NCBI RefSeq assembly: GCF_963678635.1
Contig: NC_087062.1
Coordinates: 98,635,705 to 98,699,704 of the forward strand
Direction: 5' to 3'
Length of the DNA stretch: 64,000 bases
From: Symsagittifera roscoffensis
Taxonomy: Eukaryota; Xenacoelomorpha; Acoela; Convolutidae
Shown here piece by piece: positions 58,141 through 64,000 of the stretch (positions are counted from its first letter, which is position 1; every line of letters starts with the position of its first letter). Both the position numbers and the translations under genes were made by a program. Under the pieces are notes generated by a model. The model worked only from the letters and a program-made list of their open reading frames with translations. It searched no databases and was not told the DNA's origin.

Positions 58141-60170
58141 AAAATTTAAACAAAAACTCACGGTTTTTAGGCTTCAACAAAAAGTCAATATAAATCCTAG
58201 GAGCACTGAAGTCAAGGATGACATCTGCATGGTGGATAATCCCAATTATCATTCTGTTAATAAAGGAAAGAGAAACAGGATGCATTCCAGTATTAGAACT
58301 ACAGAGAAGATTCAGAATTGCAAGAGCACAGAAGATGACACCACGCTCAAAATTTTTGTTTCAATGTCTTAGAAAAAGAGGAGGATGTAAAAGGTTAGGA
58401 ACACGAATTATACGAGAAGTTTAAAAACTTTTGCAAAGAAAAGGATGATCAAAAATCACATTGTTAAACCAAACTTTTTATTTGCCCTGCTTCCGATTAA
58501 AAAAGAAATCATGAGAAGACAATTGGAAAAGCTGGAACTGACTTTTTGATGAACAAAACTTTAGAAGGCAAAACTGAGAACAAAACTCCTGTTATCTTTT
58601 TTTTAAAAAAAAATTTAAGCTGAAAAAAATTTTCCTGCAGAAAAAGTAACTGTGGTACGGCTATGGCAGTAGCCACAAGTCTATGAAAACCTTTATCAAG
58701 GTCAACCATGTTGCTTGGTCAAAAAAAAACAAGTTCAAATTGTCAATTTAGAATAAAACATGAGCCGAAATTCAATGTACAAAATTAACAATTTAGAACG
58801 TCAAGTAAATCATATGAGGAACTCACATCCTTACGACAAAAGTAAATAGTGGAGACCAATGTAAGGACAAACGAAAAACAAGCACGAGGTGTGATAGACC
58901 AAGCAGCATAGTTTATCCCACGTAAAAGTTAAACATTAACGCACGGTTTGTAGGCTCCAACAAAAAATTAATATGAATCCCAGGAGCACTGAAGATAAGG
59001 ATGACATCAGCATGGTGGATAATCCCAAAAACCATTCTGTTGATAACGTAAAGAATTACAGGATGCATTCTAGTATTAGAACTACTTAGAAAAACAGGAA
59101 TTGCAAGAACACAGAGGATGGCACCACGCTTAAAATTTTGTTCCAACACAAAATCAGCGAAAAGTTTTTGAAAATTTTGACAGAAAAATCACATTGTTAA
59201 ACCAAAATTCTTATTTCCCCTGTGCCCGATCAAAGAAAAAGGAAGACGTATACCAATCCACATTCAAGGGAAAGTGAAAAAACAAACGGAAAATCTCTTG
59301 ACAAACGTATACCGATCCACATTCAAGGGAAAAGGAAAAAACAAATCTTGACAAAAACATATACAAAAGTAATAAGGAACTGCAACATGAAAACCTCCTA
59401 GAGAGACCAAATCGAGTATCGATTCCATCAGCTGAAAATATACCGATTTACATACATGGAAATATGTATTAAAAGCACCAGAAATTGACAAAGCAATCGG
59501 GGCAGGCAGAATGTGGGGCACGCTCAAAATTTTGTTTCAACGTCTTACAATAAGAGGAGGAGCTAATAGATTATAAACACTAACTATCCGAGAAGTTTAA
59601 AAACCTTTTGACAGGAAGGTGAAAAATCACATTGGTAAATGAAAACTCTTTTTTCCCTGTGCCCGATACAAGAAAAATGAAGGTGTATACCAATCCACAT
59701 TCAAGGGAAAGAGGAAAACAATTAGAAAAGCTCTTGACAAAAGTAACAGCGAACTAGCAACACGAAATCCTCAAAGGGCGAACCAACCGAACATCGATTC
59801 CATCAGCTGGAAAAATATAAATTTACATGAAGTATGGACAAAAAAACACTATTACTTGACAAAGCTTTCAGGGGAGGCAGAATATGTGGCGGATCGTAAT
59901 GAAAAACGGCCAAAAAGAAAAAAAGAGAAGACAATTGAAAATTGAAAAGGCTGCAACTGATCGTTTGATGTACAAAACTTGAGCGGGCAAAACTGAGAAA
60001 AAACCTCGTTATTTTTTTTTAATAAAACCATTTACGTCGGAAAAAATTATTTCCTGGATAAGGGTAACTGTGGTACTGTTATGGCAGGGGCGAACAGTGT
60101 ATAAAATAGTGTTACGTAAAATGACCTAAGGCCGGTCCTTATCAAGGTCAACCATGTGGCTTGATCTAAA

Positions 60171-61224
60171 AAATCATTCTCAAATTCAGTGTGTTGGTTT
60201 ATTGATTATGCTTCAGGACTCTGTTTTACATACTCATACTAAAACACTTGATGGTACTCATTGAAATCATTATTAGGGACAAACTATTTACGTATATACC
60301 TAGAGGTATAACAAGGGAGATAAAAAATTGCTGAAAATTTGATCTTCTTGTTCTCTATAGATATCCGTTAGGTGTTTAACCAAAATAGTTTTTGATAAAT
60401 TTTTTTGTGTGATGCCGTGAGGTCAATATTGAAAGTGCTCAATTTAGTCGGTTGCGCATAGATATTTTGTGAAAATTTTTCAGTAAAGTAGTTTCATACT
60501 AATCTGTTTTTGGAATCACTCGCAACTGAAGTGAGCCTAATTAATTGGATCGAAATTTGCGTTAATTGGCAACAAAAAAATTTATTCAGTTTTCTTTTAG
60601 GCAAAAAAACAGAGAGGAAATGTTTTTCAGATAACACTAATAACACAAAAAATGTTGAAATCAAAAATAAATTTTTTCATTAATCGGAAAAATTCTGTAT
60701 CAAACTATTATTAATTGTCGATATTCAGATTGAAGATTTTGAAACGCACAGGAAGCGCACTCTAAAAAATTGTTTTTTATGCAAACAAGGAAATACCAGT
60801 TTTGAAAAAATATATATTTTGAGAAAAATGAGATGAGACAAAAAAATTTTCGCAAAAGAATGATCATGTTCCACCGGAAAAAAGTGCCTAAAAAATTAGC
60901 TAAATTTTTGACCAGGCTAAGACCATTTTTTGACAAAATTTCATTTTCACCAAAATGATATTCTGTCGACACAAAACAGAACAACAGAACAAAAAAAAGA
61001 CCCACAAAAACACAAAAACCATTCAGACTACCCAAAACTAGACTTCTACAAAATGTCAAATTGTTCAATAAGACACAAATCAAAGCCTAGAAGCAAAAAC
61101 GAAGCGAGAAAGATTGATTTATTCTAGAGTAATCTTTTTGCGTTGATGAAACTAGCATACTTTTTAGACAATTTTTTGCTGTCACTTGGAAGAACAAACA
61201 AGAGTCTTTCATGGAGTAATATTT
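60171..61224. other. Non-coding AT-rich DNA
   Basis: Past the gypsy-derived array. Open frames on both strands are low-complexity. No gene or repeat family recognised. Confidence 0.4.
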
Positions 61225-62450
61225 ACCCGCATTTAAAAAAACTGAAGACAACTCGACTATAATGGATTTTTGTGGTCTAAAATGTTGTAAGCATAATCGA
61301 TTTGCATGTTACGCTCAGACAACAAAACTGGACTTAAATGGATTCAAATCAAAGATAATTCATTTGAAATCCATTATCAATGATTACATAATAAGTAGAA
61401 AATGACATTAAAATGGATTTTTTTTCACTTAATTTTGTAAACTTGCCTCGTGCTAAATTTTGCAAGAATTTCTGCGTTGATCAATCGAGTTATGCGGAAA
61501 CTTTGTACGGCCTTATTCATTTCTAACCTCAATTTGCAAAAAGATTCTGTTAAGTTCTTCCCCCTAACAACTGCCTCTTTGCTCCGCTCCCCCCCTTCGC
61601 ACCTGTTAAGCTCTCCCTCTAACTTTCGCCCCCCTAAAGTTTGCCCCCTAACGTTTCCCCCTAATGTTTGCCCCCTTACTAAGGTTTGCCCCCCCTTAAC
61701 GTTTGCCCCCTTAAAGTCCCCCGCGTTTGCCCCCATTCCGTTTGCCTCCCCCCTCCCAAGGGGCAAAGGCTTGGGAGGGGTAATGGAAGGTGGAATTAGT
61801 CCACTTCCAATTTTGTTACCCCTCCTCCCCTAAAATTTCTAATACTTCAAGTAAATTGATGAAACATACCACCAGTAACATATAAAAGTAACAAAAACAA
61901 CAAAGTTAGGCAAAAAAAGTAATTTGAATAACAAGTAACCAACTTTAATTTAAAACGTAGAAAACACTTCTTGTGAGTTGAATTTCGCATCTGATTAAAG
62001 TGGAAAAAAAATCGATTATAATTTTGTTTCATTGTCAGTATCCACAAAAATGAAAAAAAAAATCAATTATAATAGATGAAAAAAAAGACCTTGTTGCCTC
62101 AAAAAAAGTAATTTATAATCCATTTTTAATTGATAATAATCGTTTTGTTTTGACTTTTGTGAACACTGACAAGGAAACTCATTTATAATTGATTTTTCGG
62201 CTCTTTTCCAGTTCCCCCCCCCCCCCTTTCAAATTCAATTTTGAAAAGTCTATTTAATGTTGTCACAATGCAATGAAATTTGGCGTGGTGAACAAAGCGA
62301 CAATTCTGAACAGATTTGTTCTTCATACTTTACATCGTAACATCACGCATTTAGCCATAATAACACTTGAAACAAAAATAAAACTCGGTAATTTGAAAAG
62401 GGGGGAACTAGAAAAGAGCCGATTTTTCTTCATAGAACTCCAATGCGGGT
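61225..62450 (+). mobile_element. TIR DNA element starting ACCCGC, second copy
   Basis: ACCCGCATT at 61225 and its complement AATGCGGGT ending at 62450 bound about 1.2 kb. The interior has the ATAATCGATT and AATGGATTTTTG motifs and C-rich block layout of the element at 18682-19816. The two are diverged. No transposase frame. Confidence 0.6.
61556..61770 (-). repeat. G-rich minisatellite-like block
   Basis: On the + strand about ten runs of five to seven C are separated by TTTGC, TAACGTTT or TAAAGTTTG spacers, so the - strand carries repeated GGGGG(C)AAAC units with quadruplex potential. The equivalent position of the other element (19215-19340) is also C-rich. Confidence 0.7.
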
Positions 62451-63274
62451 AGCTTGTTGAATCTATCAGGTTTTGTATAACTTCAAAGAGCGCTATTAGT
62501 TTATACTTTCAAAAGTCTCCATATAAATTGTTTGTTGAGTATGCCATGATTTTTATTTCTTGAAATGTTTTTTTTTGGACGCAGCGTCCTTTTTTTGGAA
62601 TTTTTTTTTTGGAATTTTTTGAATGCTATCGCAACAAGTTTGGATCCTGCCGCTCTCACTTAAAATTGAAACTTTACCGCATTTTTTGCAATGGGAGCGC
62701 GGCTAGTTTCTAGACAATCGAAAGTAACTTTCAGACTATCCCAACCAAAATCAAAGAAGTTGCGGCCTTCGACCCGTAATGCGTTTGGTTGATGGATTAT
62801 GTTTTTGTGTTTATCCATTGAAACCCCATTGAAAAGCCATTGAAACAGTCTTTTCTCGCGCATGAGAAAATGGTGATAAAGCTGAGCTGCATTTCCTCCT
62901 ATTCAACAACCAAATAATATCAGGTTATCAGTATATGCTGTAAACAACGCTCGCTTGAATGCAAAGACATCAAACCAAGACTGTTAGAGAATTCACAACA
63001 AGGAAAAAACATCAATAATTGTAATGAATAATCGATAAAAACCGTTTTGTTTTTATTTCAAACAGGTGGATTTTTACATAGTAAGACTTGTTGAAAAACA
63101 AACAAAGACAAGAACTAATTTTTATTGAAAACTAAGAATTAATGAAGAAATAATTTAGAAGAGCAACTTGGTTGATATTGGTAGTGTAGTTGCTCTACTT
63201 TGGCTAACCTCATTGCTTACAAATAGCTCTGTGTTGCTCCTCAATTCATAGTAATGACATATAAAAAGAGATGG
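62451..63274. other. Non-coding DNA
   Basis: No supportable gene. A - strand frame of 67 codons at 62660-62863 lies in somewhat GC-richer sequence but lacks splice sites or a recognisable motif; it may be an old repeat. Confidence 0.4.
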
Positions 63275-63720
63275 CAAACAGACAGTTGGAAAAAATCAAT
63301 GAACGCATGTCACCAGAAAAAAAAACACTGACCTGTTTTTTGAAAATGCCGCAGCCTTTGAAATTTGGGAAAAAATTTATGGCCTTAAATTTTTTGAAAC
63401 TCTAGAACTGGGTCAGAAGGTTTAATTTCTAACTTGCTGGAAAGCATTATTATTAAAAAGCCATTTTAGAAATTCGAAGTCAATCACCTTTTTATCGCTA
63501 CCTTTACATTTTTGTTTTTCAATAGTGGAATTAGCATTGCTTTTAACTAAAAAGTTGAAGTGAATTTACAAAAAAAATAAAAACTGAAGCCGCAAAAAAG
63601 TACATTTTAATGTAAACAAATTTCAAAGTTTTTCCTGAAAAACAATGCATTTGAGCCTAAACAAATTTCAAGATTTTTCCTGAGAAAAATCTTGAAAACA
63701 AATATATAGTTTTTTCTTCA
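63275..63720 (+). repeat. Dispersed repeat R1, copy
   Basis: Begins GGCAAACAGACAGTTGGAAA and follows the R1 order (TGGCCTTAAATTTTTTGAAA, GAAGTCAATCACCTTTTTAT). Confidence 0.6.
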
Positions 63721-64000
63721 GTATAAAGTAGACAGTACAAAATAGTTGTTTTTTTTTGCTGGATTTGAATCAATTTAACTCAAGTGACTGCTTCCCTTCA
63801 CTCGTCTGCAACTTTTGTCCGAGTTTAAAAAAAAGTTTATTTTGAAAATCGCTAAAAGTCTTACTTCAAAATCAGGTGATTGGATTGGCGCTTTTTTATT
63901 AAAAGTCTTTTATATTTCTCCAAATTAGGACATCAAGTCAATGATTTTTCACAATATTTGATTCTGAATGCAACTAACATGCTAAGACTTTTTTCAACAT

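Larger units (their letters stand above)
51086..60170 (+). repeat. Tandem array of a Ty3/gypsy-like fragment, period about 1.38 kb
   Basis: Marker (T)CCGGCGATG-x-GAAACGAC occurs at 51086, 52511, 53895, 55279, 56371 and 57835. The retropepsin marker GTGGATACxGGCAGC is at 51357, 52724, 54109, 55494, 56670 and 58054. Each unit runs: short A-rich lead, protease with V-D-T-G-S and a later I-L-G-A-L, an R-R-I-P-I-H-I-Q-G-K-V-K type segment resembling the start of gypsy reverse transcriptase, a basic segment (FGGRQK), and a non-coding tail (GACCTGATGCC, TCAAGGTCAAACATGGTGC). All copies carry stops and frameshifts. From 58.9 kb on, the array decays into partial pieces. Confidence 0.85.

Noticed and set aside
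60700-61083. 127-codon - strand ORF rich in Phe and Leu
   Set aside because: A typical product of A/T-rich DNA; no signal peptide or membrane-protein pattern beyond what composition gives.
61425-61833. Open frames of 113-127 codons on both strands
   Set aside because: Same reason: they translate the G/C-rich minisatellite block and lack recognisable domains.
62660-62863. 67-codon - strand ORF considered as an upstream dynein exon
   Set aside because: It has no WD or dynein motif, no splice sites at sensible places, and lies in probable repeat DNA.

Overview
The window is nuclear DNA of an animal, probably an AT-rich, transposon-laden invertebrate. The evidence is spliced genes with short exons and GT/AG borders, a gene for a motile-cilium dynein chain, and several classes of eukaryotic transposon. 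I cannot name the species.

Host genes. (1) The last exon of a TPR-protein gene lies on the + strand at 1475-1638. (2) The 3' half of a DNAI3/WDR63-type axonemal dynein intermediate chain gene lies on the - strand. I place nine exons from 25904 down to the stop codon at 1957. Every junction keeps reading phase and together they give about 516 residues. The 5' half was not found and must lie beyond the transposons or outside the window. (3) A two-exon + strand gene at 11356-15078 encodes a 706-residue, probably mitochondrial protein: a CitE/HpcH-type acyl-CoA lyase fused to two hotdog (MaoC-like) domains. It sits entirely inside an 11.5 kb intron of the dynein gene, on the opposite strand. A bifunctional itaconyl-CoA or mesaconyl-CoA hydratase plus citramalyl-CoA or malyl-CoA lyase is the most attractive reading.

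Mobile DNA. From about 27.1 to 35.3 kb lies a decayed Helitron/Helentron-like element with, in order, an OTU-like protease, a Helitron N-terminal and HUH Rep region, a Pif1-like helicase, and a GIY-YIG nuclease read in the same frame as the helicase C-terminus. Further ORFs follow, including one with an I-W-H-D-V motif. From 35.3 to 51.1 kb internally deleted copies of its 3' part form a tandem array with a period of about 3.27 kb. This abuts, at about 51086, a second tandem array (51.1-60.2 kb, period about 1.38 kb) built from a Ty3/gypsy-like fragment carrying a retropepsin motif (V-D-T-G-S).

Introns and flanks hold smaller repeats: a 314 bp hAT-type MITE with 8 bp target duplications directly at a dynein splice donor, several dispersed families, a foldback element, a TIR element with a tandem partial duplication, a long (GTAT)n microsatellite and a (GT)n run.

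I saw no tRNA or rRNA gene and no CRISPR array. Exon borders are my reading of splice sites and phases; protein families are recognised by motif, not by database search.
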